From the NCBI GenBank assembly GCA_902806565.1, contig CADCXA010000059.1:186001-250000 (forward strand): a DNA stretch of 64,000 bases, written 5' to 3'. The position numbers and the translations under genes are program-made. Each line of letters opens with the position of its first letter. Within the stretch, counting starts at the first letter, position 1. Shown here in pieces: positions 33,812 through 45,489 of the stretch. Under the pieces are notes generated by a model. The model was not told where the DNA came from. It made no database searches and worked only from the letters and a program-made list of their open reading frames with translations. The DNA comes from Hypoxylon rubiginosum. Taxonomy: Eukaryota; Ascomycota; Sordariomycetes; Xylariales; Hypoxylaceae.

Positions 33812-36800
33812 GGTGAAGAAGACTTCTTCGCGAGTTGGCTGGCGGACTAATACAAAGGTTTCGCGTCCTATGAAGTGATCCCTCTCGCGCGTGAAGCTTT
33901 TGAGGCTCTGTATATGGTCGAGCTAACGCGCTTTACTGGCCAGAGTGGTCTCAGGTGGTGTGAAACTGCTCTTGGTGGCTTCCTTTTGATGGGCAATTGA
34001 TGTATTCTACCGCCGTGGTCGTGTTCTGGTGATGGGTAGTGGGTTGATGGGCAGTGAGTTGATGGTGGAGGATGGGGGGGAATGAAGAGGAGGGTAGAGA
34101 ACGGGGTGGTCTTTTATGCTATGTAAAGCGTTGGGGGAAGAGCATACAGGCTGGCTCTCTCTCCTGGTACGTTCTCCATGGACCAATCGGGTCGTTTGCT
34201 AACAACCTCTTGCATTACCCACCGACCGCCGCATCTCTACTCCCCCGGTGACTTGCGTCTCATACTCATGTATCAATACCTGCGTTGGATTGTTATGGGA
34301 GGCCGACTTGCTTCAAAACTGATGCAATTTCCAGTCTTAACCCCCCGCGGATCGAGTCCTACACATCACGTGCTGTGCATTAGGCAGCGCATGTAGGTCG
34401 ACCTAGGTTGCCTTCTATGAGTTTTTCTCTACAGCTCACCAAGAACGGCGAACTAGAGAAGCCAGTCACTCACATTATCGTGCTATATCAGCCCCGTTAG
34501 GGAACACCTCAAGTACCTACGTCACTACACTCACCTCAGGGGCTCTATCACTCAAGCCTGTCTCCGTGTTCCTCTATTAATACGGTTCATATTTTCCTTA
34601 TCTCACCTCATCAACCAGCATATATCGTTCTACGAACGTACTCGATGAGACTCTACACGTTCTTTCACTAGTTCTTTTTGGTAGTTGATATTTTTTTATC
34701 CTGCCGTTTCGTTGATGCCATCTTGATGTCGCACAGCAGATATGCTCAACCACAACACTGCTTGTGTGCGACGTAAAGATCGCGGATTGAATCAACGGAG
34801 ATTATAACACATTATAATTATCCGGTGCTAATAATATCCCCTCCGCGTCTCTTGTCGTCATTGTCTTCGTCGTCGCGGCTCATCGGGATCGTTACAGCAT
34901 CCACACCCCCGGGGCTAGGAAACGTCACACAATATGCTGAACGACTTAAAAGAGTATCACTAGGTGTCTCCTTGGCGGCCCTGAGGATTATGAATACATC
35001 TAGAAGAATCTAAAAGGTGAGCTTGTACTTTCCTGTTTCGCATTCATGTTACACCTGAAGCATCGCTTCAATTCGCTATGTTTACTTGGCACTACGCGAC
35101 CCCTATAGCTGCAATACAAGCTCATGCGACATCTATCCTTTGGCTACTAACGCAGGGGTGCGTCGTTTTAGTATCGCAATGCCGTCAATTCGGATCAATC
35201 GAAAAGCCATGGGAAAATAGCTATGCCAATTCCGTGGGCAAAATTAGCCATACTGTTCCTTTACAGTGATTTGAATGAACAGCCTCCTCTCTGGCTGTGG
35301 AATCATATGGATATGTCAATCGCCCGGACTCCAAGGATGGGCTAGGCTGTCAGATTGTCCAAAACCGCCATACCGCATCTCTCGGCGCTCGCTAATATCA
35401 GCCTAAGGATAACGCACACGATGAATGCACCACCCCATGCAGTTCAAGTTACCGAAAAATATTCACTTCAGCCGCAATTCCGATTTCTTGGTGTTACCTA
35501 AACTCAGAGATTGGCCCAATTAATCGTCACTTACTTGGTTCACCGGTAAATCGGTATGCGTTCGTGGTTCGCGGCATACAAGAGGCAAACTCCAGGTTTG
35601 TCATGTGAGACCACTGTTATTGGTCAGGAAGGAAAAGCACCCCCCGTTCATCATTCACGTCTCCTTCACATCGCCTGTGCGCCGAACTACTTGGTTGTTT
35701 CACACTGATCGTTCCACCAGCTAATATCAAGCCGCGTCCCTACATCCCGGAATGCATCCTGCTGGCACAACAGGGCTGGCAGTTAGGTAAGCTACCGGAC
35801 CAGCCTTACCGAATAATGTGGAGCATGCTTCGCGACCTTCCTGTCATCTCTCTCTGTTCCGTTTATATGAGATGAGGCTGCTGTCTGTCTTGACATGCTT
35901 GGTAAGATGAGTCGTCTAGTCGCTCAAAATATCCGAATGAAGTCATTAAAGCAACACAAGGCTAGAACACGTCAGATAGGAGACTTATTATTAAAGTCAA
36001 TGAATTAATAATTTACCGCTTCCGTGAAACTTGAAGTCTTTTCGCCCTCCTAGCTAGTTCAGATATGCGGTGTAGGCTTGATGTATGATTATTCAGCGGA
36101 GCAGCAGCTCCAAACCTTCGAATAATGTGTTACCTTTTTATTCTACTTTTGAGATAATCCAAGAGTGTACCATTTTTCCAGAGTAGTAGAGACGCTCGTA
36201 TCCGAGATCATATATATCTAACTTCCTCCCTCTCTCTCATTTATTCAGGGGAAGGGAGGGTCAGCCCCTTTATATATATTAGGTAGGTGGGTCGCCACTA
36301 GTCTACCCCTGACACTGGGTTTGCGATGGTTATCAAGACATTTCAAAATCTGTCCCTCAGAAAGCAATTTCGATTGAAATACCTGGCATAGAGGTTGTGA
36401 CCACATGCCAAGTGCTAGCCCAATTATAAATATCGTTAGCAAAGGGCCTTTCTATGCTTGAGCACTGCCAGTCTTGGCGAGAGTTGTGTTAGTAAGAATG
36501 CCACCTCCTATTCATGAACGAGTGAGTGAATAGGACGACCTTTTCAGGCTTTATTTTATCTATTGGCGCCAGTAATGAATCGAAATAAATCAATCAAGTC
36601 GAGGTTGGGGGTGAGCTATTATCAACAAATGCCAGTTAAGATTCTTCAAAGGTAAACATGAGCAGGTCACTGCATGAGATGGTGATAAAAAGAAAATTAA
36701 GAACGAACGACAATAATACTTGAGAAAGGCAACAATAACAGTCAGAATGCTACGTGTACAGAACTATGAGTAACTTTTGTGATTATTATTTCTTTGATGA

Positions 36801-37551
36801 AGGAATACCCCAGCCGAGAGTGAAAATAGCTGCTATTCAGGTCAGGTACGGCGTGAAGGCGTCTACTGAGTTTGCTTCTCAATATCGCCGAGTATCCTTA
36901 GGAGGATTTCTGCGGCTGTTTGTTCCACTTTCCTCAGCATTAACGAGCGAGAATCTCCAATGCTGAAGAATGGTTTCAAGTGTCGAACTGTTCCTTCCAA
37001 AAGAAATACCCAACACCACATAGATTTCCGTTATCGGTTGTTTGACTAGCCACCCCTTGCCGGCTTACCTGGAAATCGCATTCGTGCCCCTAGGCCAACA
37101 GGGCCAACAGGACCAGCTTTTTGATCTTTTAAACTTTGAAGAATTGTTATTTGCTCCTGAATTGTGGCCAATCAGAGCTCTCAAGTTGAACTATTCAAGG
37201 AACGTTGGTTTCCTATTGAATGGTTCATCCTGTTCATCATGCCTACTTCCTAGGTATATTTAGAGATACCTAGCCCTCTAGTACCACATAACCCTGCTAC
37301 TAGGTGCCTAGGTGCCTAGGTACCTAGGTAGGTAACAAATAAGAAATGAAGCTTTGAAAGCTAAAATTGAAATCTAGAAAACAGCCCTTTCTCGTGGGAA
37401 TAGGATACCTTCCCAGCCAACTCCTTCTCATCTTCTTAGCAACTTGGCCATATACTTAAGCTGACTTGCTACCGCAGTTCGTGGATGTTTCGAAATATCA
37501 CTCCTTCAGAAACGGTTTCATTACAGATCCAATTCACGGAGAGCCATCGCA
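33812..37551. other. 3.7 kb intergenic region, no gene seen
   Basis: No supportable gene on either strand. Composition falls toward A+T between 35.9 and 37.4 kb. CCTAGG palindromes occur near 34401 and as a tandem cluster at 37301-37335. Confidence 0.45.
37301..37335. repeat. CCTAGGTGCCTAGGTACCTAGGTA tandem palindromes
   Basis: Four overlapping copies of the 6-bp palindrome CCTAGG or half-sites spaced every 8-9 bp. The same palindrome appears singly at many intergenic sites of the window. Confidence 0.8.
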
Positions 37552-38487
37552 ATGTCTGAAGTATTAGCCAGCCAACTGAAACCCCAAGACACCCCGCCTA
37601 GATGGGACCAGTCAGAGAGCAGATTCGTGAGCCACTACCTATGAACGAAACACAACTATTTATATGAGCTAACAGGTATGTAGACGCTCTTCAAAGACTT
37701 GTTCAAGCTCCGAACCCTGATGCTATTCGGCGCACTTGGACAAGTGGTCTTGTGTGTGCTACTGCCGACGAAGCTGGCTACACTCCCGGCCGTGCTGCTA
37801 GCTTTACACACCATCACAAGCTCCGCCGTCCAGTACGTCAGAGTCAGTCACGATGGCCCCTATATTAAAGGCGTGATCTACGGGGAGACCACGGCTCAGC
37901 TACCGGAACGCGGCGAAACCGGTGTCTTCGCTAGCATGGAGCCCGCCACGCGACCTTTGGTCGTGTTCCACTTCGGCGTGCGGTTCCACCACCCGCTCGG
38001 CTTCCTCTCCCCGGGCGGGCGCGAGATCACCGACCACTTCTTCCGGACCATGGAGCAGGTGCAGGCGAAGCCGGAGCACTACGGCCTGCTGGGCGTGACG
38101 CGCTGGCAGTCGGGCGACCGCGACAGCCAGAACACCATGATGTTCGTCTTCTTCTTCAAGGACATCGAGGGCCTGCGCCGGTTCACGCACGGCAAGACGC
38201 ACAGCGACGCCGCCGCCTGGGTCAACCGCACCAACTACAAGCACATGGGCTTCTTCCACGAGACTTACTGCGTCCCCCGCGGCGCCTACGAGACCCTCTA
38301 CCGGAACATGCCGCCCACGATGCTGGGGGAGGCGCGCGTGGGGTTTGATAGAGCAGAGGGGGACGGGAAGTTGGGCAAGCAGTATATCGGCACGCTGCTA
38401 AGTGCGAATAGGGCGTGGCTGAAGACGCAGTTCGACCGGATGTGGAAGATGAATAAGGAGTGGGAGGAGGTCAACAAAAAGGAATGA
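37552..38487 (+). CDS. DUF4188 (fungal monooxygenase-like) protein
   Basis: Exons: 37552-37626 and 37684-38487; 292 aa; a 57-nt intron with a GCTAAC branch 10 nt before the acceptor. Without the first exon the frame has no ATG near the conserved start. Residues about 30-70 are two hydrophobic helices (TLMLFGALGQVVLCVLLP, TLPAVLLALHTITSS). The main domain has VVFHFGVRFHHPLGFLSPGG, FFRTMEQVQAKPEHYGLLG, FFFKDIEGLRRFTHG, HMGFFHETYCVPRGAYE and YRNMPPTMLGE, the pattern of the DUF4188 family, which resembles ferredoxin-like monooxygenase folds; one member acts in fungal terpenoid biosynthesis. No biosynthetic cluster is seen around it. Substrate unknown. Confidence 0.8.
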
Positions 38488-39065
38488 TAGGTTGCGAGCA
38501 TTCGAGCACTAGGCACTTTGATGCCATCCATACCTACCCCCTATTGCGATGCTTTTCTTCTAGCTTTGCGTAGATTATAATGAATAATGCTAATGAGTTA
38601 TTATATTTTCACAGCCGAGTAAATGGTTTTTACGAATCAGCATGTAGGGTCCTAAGAACCTGAGGGTTCGTCCCGTTTGGTCTAGTGCTCGAGAAGCTAA
38701 GGCTCACAATAATTGACAAAATGGTTGAAGTCGACAATTGTCCGACAAGAGATGATGCACAGCCGCATTAATAATATTAATAATAGTTGTGGCTCAAGCT
38801 GTGGAAGCGGACATGTGGCTGAAGCTTAAGTTCCCCACTTGCAAAAGGTAACCAAATGTGACCAATCAATGCCACTCTTGCGCGCCTTCATCCTTGTTCA
38901 ACCTTTTGCGCGACGACAACTGCATTTTTGTCCTAACGCAGCTTTAGCCTCGCCTCGATCGAGAACCGTACTCCCCGACCCAATTACATCGATTCTTTAC
39001 CTGACGGAAGTTGGGTATCTTCGAATTACTTCGCCCTTAGGTTCTTGTCGCTGTATACGGCAGCT
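38488..39065. other. intergenic region
   Basis: Between two same-strand genes; AATAATATTAATAATA at about 38769-38785. No gene or clear TATA box. Confidence 0.4.
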
Positions 39066-40276
39066 ATGGGGAAGAAGAAGCGTGGTCACCCCGACGTCGA
39101 GGACCTCCTCGCACGTCCTTGGTGCTATTATTGTATGCCGTACAGCATTGATTTCACACCCAGAGTAACTCACTAACGTATTGACTAGGTGAGAGAGACT
39201 TTGAAGATCTTAAACTTTTGATATCCCATCAGAAGGCTAAGCATTTCAAGTGCGATCGATGTGGGCGACGATTGAACACGGCCGGAGGTAAGAAATCTCG
39301 ACTTCATGTATGCTGACTCGACGCGACACCAACTAACTTTTATCTACTTGTAGGTCTATCCGTCCACATGAATCAAGTGCACAAAGAATCTTTGTCGTCA
39401 GTCGAGAATGCGCTACCCAATCGACAGGGTCTCGACGTCGAGATCTTTGGTATGGAGGGTATTCCCGAGGATGTTGTCCAACAGCATAACCAGCGAATCA
39501 TCCAGAACTTCTACCAGGCACAAGCGGAGCGATACGCTGCCACCGGTAACCCGCCCCCGGGCCAAGGTCAAAAGGGTCCAGCCAAGAAGCTTAAGGTCGA
39601 GACCGCCGATGATATCAAGAAGCGACTGGCAGAGCATCGTGCGAGACTTTCAACCCAGAAAACGGCTATGAATGGTGGAAGCGCGAGCCATACACCTCGT
39701 GAAGGCTTGCCTGATAGGCAGAGTCCTGCGCAAAGTGCATCCCCGGGCGCATTTGTACGTATTTCAAGATTCCAAATTCTAATTTGGCGAAGACGTGCTA
39801 ATTATGATCAACAGAACTCGCCTTTCCCTCCGCCTGGTGGCCAATACCCCGGCTTTCCTCCACAGTCCGCCGTCCCTGGTTACTCGCCTCCTCCCCAGTA
39901 CCCCGGTGCATACCCGCCTCCGAATCTACCTTCGCGACCCGGAAGCAACCTTACCGCACCTCCTGGATTACCTCCCCGCCCCGGACAAGCTGGCTGGCAA
40001 GGAAGTGCTTCGACTATTGATGAGCTCGTGTCAGGCGCTGCCCAGCAGGGAGACGATATCGATCAGATTATCAGGATGGCCGAGGCAGGAATTAAACCAC
40101 CAAAGAAAACCGAGACCCCGACTACTGCCGAACATGCGGCCGAAGGAACAGAGAAGAAGTCGAAGAAGGACAAGGATAAGAATGTGAAGATGGTATACGA
40201 CGACGAGATCAGCCCAGAGGAGAGAATGGCGCTCATGCCGAAATATGCATTCGTTCCCGAGGCTGCTGCTGCTTGA
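39066..40276 (+). CDS. BuGZ/ZNF207-like C2H2 zinc-finger protein
   Basis: In animals the homologue binds Bub3 and microtubules and helps kinetochore attachment; function in fungi is inferred only. Exons: 39066-39132, 39189-39287, 39354-39754, 39815-40276; 342 aa; introns 56, 66 and 60 nt (the last in frame). The N-terminus [21 protein letters not shown] starts finger one: Cys20, Cys23, His36, His41. Finger two: Cys44, Cys47, His60, His65. Next comes [16 protein letters not shown] and [13 protein letters not shown], the diagnostic BuGZ stretch, followed by [15 protein letters not shown]. The middle is Pro/Gly/Tyr-rich and disordered, as in BuGZ, where it drives condensation. The acidic conserved end contains [18 protein letters not shown]. 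No GLEBS motif was firmly recognised. Confidence 0.9.
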
Positions 40277-40650
40277 GATGATTTAGGGGGAGAAAACATG
40301 TAATATTATAAGGCGTCGGTGCCATATGGTCAGTATCAACGCGCTGGGGCCCATTAGCTGACACGATACAGAGCATACTGCTCCGAAATTGCAGAGCAGT
40401 TTATTAGGTGTCAAAATAATTGCGGAAAATGAATATTATGTCTTTCTTGAACCCTTGGTATGTGAAATTCCGAGAGGAAAACCCGAAGATTAACTGCTCC
40501 GGTCGTCTAGCCTGCTTAGAGTCAGGACACCGGCGGAACGAGTCATCTCCTAGTATTATGTGATAATCTAGTATGTATCCAAGTTATCTAAGATCTACTC
40601 TAACTATCGTACGATATTGCATTTTCTGTCATGGTTTCTATAGCATTCTA
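40277..40650. other. downstream region of the zinc-finger gene
   Basis: No gene seen; AT-leaning sequence after the BuGZ-like stop codon. Confidence 0.4.
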
Positions 40651-41172
40651 ACTTGAATCGCCTACTTGTTTACGGACTGGTCCAAGTCTTCCCTACTTGA
40701 AGTTCAAACAACAGTCCCTCTTCGAATGGGCCGAAGCGTATCTTTCTCTGGGTACCCGCCTTTGGAAGAAGGAGCCCGACCTGAGCTACTACGATATCGA
40801 GCACGAGACCTTAGCTTACCTAGTACTGACCGCTGTCATGCAACAGGACATGCATCTGGCAAGACAGATCTGTTCCATCGAAGCCGTGCTAAACGGAGAG
40901 GGCAGAGAGGGCTCTGACGAATGGCAATAACGGCCGCGCTAGTTACCTATACACCGTGAGGCTGTGCCAGACGCTTGCCGACAAGCAAAGACCTCACGTC
41001 CAGCGTGGCCGCCCTCATTAACAACACCATCGGGAACACCACAGACCGCATGCTAGCCGCCTCGCAGCTGCAGCCCACGGTGCGCAATCTCCTCGACGCG
41101 CACAGCTCTCTAGCGGCAACAACCTCCTGTCGTCCGTGGAAACCTCCTCTAGCCCGGGGCCGTCTCGTCTAG
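40651..41172 (+). pseudogene. decayed gene fragment, unidentified
   Basis: One frame reads LPYLKFKQQSLFEWAEAYLS, LWKKEPDLSYYDIEHETLAY and MQQDMHLARQICSIEAVLNG up to a TAA at 40928. The next frame continues with NNGRASYLYTVRLCQTLADK. A third frame then gives DLTSSVAALINNTIGNTTDR and LQPTVRNLLDAHSSLAA to about 41172. All three look like one amphipathic helical protein broken by at least two frameshifts. No ATG or splice sites restore it. Family not recognised. Confidence 0.45.
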
Positions 41173-42074
41173 TTCTGCCAGGGCGGCCCGGTGTTGGCGC
41201 ATCGAGGAGGCCGTGCACGGTGCGAAAGATGATGTGTGGCGCCGTGGGGTGCTAATAAGGTTGCCTTGTGTCATGGTGTCGCGAGGGACGCCCTTGTGTT
41301 TAGTGATAGTGGTGGAATGATGATAATAATGGCGACGGGAGAAGGTTTAGGCACTTCTGATGCTCATGAGCACCCAGCGCGGGCTAGCTAAGAGAGGCTG
41401 GGAGGAATGATGGGTTCGTGGGTCTCTTCACTGGAGAGGCTAGGCATGCTTGGGTTTGGAGTTAGGTTGGGGCTGTGGGTGGCAGGCGGAAGGTGTGCAT
41501 TGGGTATAATGATATATGATTAGCTAGAATGGTAGGACCATTCATTTGTTGGACTTAATAGCGAGTATCACAGCTTTGTACATAGCGTTCTGCATTATCA
41601 GTAGAAACATTGCGTGGCCGCCATTCTATGGGACCTACTAGGGCTTCGTGGTCTCTCCAGAGTGCGACTGCAGGCTTACTGAGCTAAACCGGCCGTGTTA
41701 ATATTTAGCATCATTCAGGTTCATGGCGTGTAGCATCCTCTGCACTAGGCGGCTTTGAAATGATGTGTACGAGGGAGACAAGGCAACTGCGAATGGAAAG
41801 ATAAATTGTCGAACTCGGAGACGACTTCCAAGAAACTACAGTAGAGCTATTAATAACTCAAAACATGCATGCATATAACCTTAAAGCATATAAATAAACT
41901 CAAAGCTTGCATATAAACATACAACATCGTGAAAACAAACACCAAGAATCATTATCCTCTGAATTCCAAATTAATCACTAGCCCCAACCACGGACCTTGG
42001 ACAAGACCTGCGCAGTATCCGAAATCGGGCCGAAATAATCCATATAGACAGACTTAAGCAGCAGATTTTCATCA
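41173..42074. other. intergenic region
   Basis: No gene seen. A+T-rich toward the tRNA gene, with ATGCATGCATATAA near 41865. Confidence 0.4.
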
Positions 42075-42184
42075 GCGGGGATAGCTCAGCTGGGAGAGCG
42101 TCAGACTGAAGTCCAACTTCAGGATTCATTCATACGAGTCAATCATCAAATCTGAAGGCCGTGCGTTCGATCCGCACTCACCGC
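42075..42184 (+). tRNA. tRNA-Phe: tRNA-Phe(GAA) with a 38-nt intron
   Basis: Mature 72 nt: acceptor GCGGGGA/TCACCGC, D-arm GCTCAGCTGGGAGAGC, anticodon stem TCAGA/TCTGA with loop CTGAAGA (anticodon GAA), T-arm GTGCG-TTCGATC-CGCAC. The intron 42112-42149 lies between positions 37 and 38, the usual place, and contains CTTCAG that can pair with the anticodon loop. Box A and box B are intact and TTTTG follows at 42196. One acceptor-stem pair is G5-A68, a mismatch against the usual fungal sequence. The discriminator base is A (42185). Confidence 0.93.
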
Positions 42185-42472
42185 AAAGCGATTACTTTTG
42201 TTCGTATGATGTTAGTTGTGATTGGACTCGCTTCTTTTTGTGCTACGCCCTGCTCCACTATGTGTGGGATTCACACAAGAAGAAAACCTCCCCAAAACTC
42301 CAAAACCCCATCCCTTCTTCCTTCATCCATGACTCATGATCCACATGCTAACTCCGGAATACCTGATCCTTCCACCCAGTCACCCCATACGCCACGCTAA
42401 AGTGTCAAATCGATAGTTGTTTAGGTTGGTAAGTTGGTGTAGTATCGCATATCCAACGATGGCGAGCAACCC
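42185..42472. other. intergenic region between tRNA and secreted protein gene
   Basis: It starts with the tRNA terminator T-run; the remainder is downstream sequence of the minus-strand gene. Confidence 0.4.
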
Positions 42473-43210
42473 TTACGGCCTGCCGCGGTAGAAAGTAGCG
42501 CTGAAGCGCTCGTTGGACGAGCAGATGACGGGGTTGCCGTGGTAGTCGTCGATGTAGGCCTTGTCGTAGCCGAGCTTGCTCGCCAGGTAGTCGCGCGCGG
42601 CCTCGACGACGACCGACAGCAGACCCTCGGTAGCCTTGATGACTTTCGACCCGGAGTCCTTGGCCTCGAGCGCGTCGCCCGGCGCGTCGTCGAGGATGCT
42701 CGAGTCCTGGAACCCGGTGCTGGCCCCCGTGCCGTCCGCGGCGGCCACGCTGACGGCGCCGTCGCAGCCGCGGATCAGCGACACGTCCGCCCACCCCTTG
42801 CCGGACCCGTCGCCGTCGAGCCCGATCTCGAGCCACGTGCCCAGCAGGTGCGGCCGCCCGTCCAAGTTGACCTGCGTGGTCCCGCGCACGATGCGGCCTT
42901 GGAAGGCCTGGGGTAGCGACACGAACGCGCTCTGGCCCGCGCCGAGGGTCACGTACTTCAGCGGGACGTAGTCGCAGCTGTTGGCGTACACGAAGAAGCT
43001 GCGCGACTGGCTGTCGGCGTTCTTCACCTGCACGCCCCGCCCGTTCGTGTCCGAGCTCGTGCCCTGCACTTGCTCGGCTCGCGTCGTGCAGCCGCCTCGC
43101 GTCGCCAAGTGGCCCGCATGCTGGCTCCCGAGGCTACTGGAGATGCCGGCTGGTAAGGCGGCGGCGGTGGCGAGGAGGAGGGAGAAGAGGGTAAGGCTGG
43201 GCTTTAACAT
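42473..43210 (-). CDS. small secreted protein, unknown function
   Basis: Single exon, 245 aa from the ATG at 43210, which gives a clear signal peptide (LTLFSLLLATAAALPAG). The frame is open upstream but without such a start. The mature part has few Cys (Cys41 in RGGCTTRAEQ, NSCDYVPLK, IRGCDGAV, NPVICSSNER), enough for two disulfides. SFFVYANSCDYVPLKYVTL, GAGQSAFVSLP, GRPHLLGTWLEIGLDG and GKGWADVSLIRGCDGAV recall the beta-rich fold of fungal thaumatin-like/BYS1-type secreted proteins, but I cannot confirm the family. The C-terminal 80 residues are helical. Codons are strongly GC-ending. Transcribed toward the tRNA gene. Confidence 0.7.
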   Translation of the reverse strand: MLKPSLTLFSLLLATAAALPAGISSSLGSQHAGHLATRGGCTTRAEQVQGTSSDTNGRGVQVKNADSQSRSFFVYANSCDYVPLKYVTLGAGQSAFVSLPQAFQGRIVRGTTQVNLDGRPHLLGTWLEIGLDGDGSGKGWADVSLIRGCDGAVSVAAADGTGASTGFQDSSILDDAPGDALEAKDSGSKVIKATEGLLSVVVEAARDYLASKLGYDKAYIDDYHGNPVICSSNERFSATFYRGRP

Positions 43211-45225
43211 GTTGCGAGGTGGGTGTGATCTAATAAGGGGATTCGCAGTAGTGGGTATTGGGGAGGATTGGAGAAGCTCGAAGCTTACGTAGGCGTGGTC
43301 AACACGATGATATGGTGCTAGAGCTGAAGAGTCTTCGGTCCAGTAGGTGGGTGGTAGGTAGATAGACAACACGAAGATCGCAGGACAGCATCTCCCTATA
43401 TATATATATATATATTTATATTTATACTGCTCTCTACGGCTCTATGATTCCTCTGCCACTGTACGTCAGACTTGGGAGCGGGAGGATTCCCACGACATTC
43501 GGCAACTAAGACCAGTGAGTAGCGCAGACATGTTTCACGATAGCGTACGGCACAGTCAGCTATAGCATCTGGAGTATGCAATGTCACATTCTATACCCAG
43601 TACCTGTACGTTAATTGGCCATGATGTCGGAATAATCGCAATAGCTGATTGGAGAGGACATGGGACGAACGCCTCGATTTTAGACTTGATGATCCTGCTG
43701 GAATGGCCGATTGAAAGTGTATACGTTTCGAGCATGAGTTGACGTCAATCTAGCCTTTATTGGTTCTATCTCACGACGTAAGCATCCTATCTGGCCTTTG
43801 GGTTCTGTTGGATCTAGAATAGATGCCAAGGCTTCTTTGGGGGCGTAGATCCTTTAGAAAGAGGAAGTTGGAGGGAGTGTGGTTAGTTAGAACTTTGTAG
43901 AGCCAACATAGTCGACGTGTAGAAAGTATTGACACCGAAGCACTGCTCTCATGGCCTGACATGCGCTATTTTTTCCAATGGCTACATGCTTTCTAAATAA
44001 TCTATCTTACAGTAGTAGTACGTGGCTTACTCACTCGAGGATGACTTGAGATAAGCTGCGGACAATGAGGATCGTAGTAACGTTTAACAAGAAGAAAAAG
44101 AAGCCATGGAAATAGGAACACACGAATCTGAAACAATCAAGGCTTGTAAGGCTACATGCCGTCATCGTGGGATTTTCAGGAACCCTGCCGAGCCCTGCAT
44201 GATCTGCATGATGTCAAAGTAGCACCAGGAACAGCATTCTATTATTGGATCAAACACCCGACGGATTAAATTGGGTCACCCGGCAATAGTACCACGTGTG
44301 GCATCGTTCCGTGAAGAAGGGGACCGGCGAAGTGGTCCGTGCGGTCGGCTCCGAATCAGGAAAAGGGGTCATGTCATGAATATATCGTTGCTACAAATAA
44401 TGGCTAAGCTTATTTACATATCTAGAAATGTCTCCAAATCCAAACGTTTATTTGATAATAGTGTATACTTCAATCCTTGTTTCGGTGCAATTGGGGAGCT
44501 TCTGCTTGAGAAATGGCTGAGTTATTGTAACTGGAAATGTATGGGTTATTCGGTACTTAGACTTTGACACACTACATTAGGGAAATAAAATCAGGAAAAA
44601 AATAATTTCGCATTTGGTCTTTGGACGTTATATCATCCCTAGGATCGAGTGTTAAGCTGGCTAGGTAGTAGTGATTTAAAAGATCAGTACCTTTTTGGTT
44701 GTGTTGCAGTGAGCTGAGCCCATTCCGACCACCAAACGCCCCCTAATTTGACAAAATAACTTTCACGTGAATGCTTTGTTGTGCCCGGGGTTATTCCAGT
44801 AAGATTGTTTCTCGGATAACTGGCAGTTGCGATTATACGACAAGCAATTGGGTCGTAAACGGTGTGCTATCGGCGTCGCACAGCAACCATCGGCGTACTA
44901 GCCCCCTACTCTCCCAGTAATTCTCGGGCGGTAAGAGGTACCAACCACGCTTTAAATTTTTCACCGGCAATAAAGAAACAAGACAGGAAGTCGCCGGTCT
45001 CGGTTATCTCTCGTTAAGGGATTTACTCACAGCCAATTTCAAATTACTCCCCCCAAAACTGAACCATTCCCACATTCATCGCTCTCCTTCGTTGCTTTCC
45101 TTCGTCGCTTTCCTTCATCACTCTTCTTCATCACTCTCCTTCAACATTTTAATTCTACACAGCTCTTCTTTTGCTGTTGTCACTTCACACATCCCTAGTC
45201 AACGTAGTATTAAGACACAATCACA
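43211..45225. other. 2 kb intergenic region
   Basis: Divergent promoters of the secreted-protein gene and of Apc8. A (TA)n run is at 43398-43415. The 45060-45140 stretch is pyrimidine-rich (CTCTCCTTC, CTTTCCTTC repeats), a typical fungal leader before the Apc8 ATG. No gene seen. Confidence 0.45.
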
Positions 45226-45432
45226 ATGTCGGTCCCTTCAATGATTCAGCTGCGACGCGCCCTCCGAGAGTGTGCAATCAAGAGTTCAGAGAGGTGTCTC
45301 TATCAGACCTCTAAATGGTAAGCTATTGGATCTATTCATATATCCACCCATCCATCCATCCAAACATCCATATATCCATAATACATTCATCCATACATAT
45401 ATAGGTACGTGCACACACACGCACGCACACAC

Positions 45433-45489
<57 letters not shown>

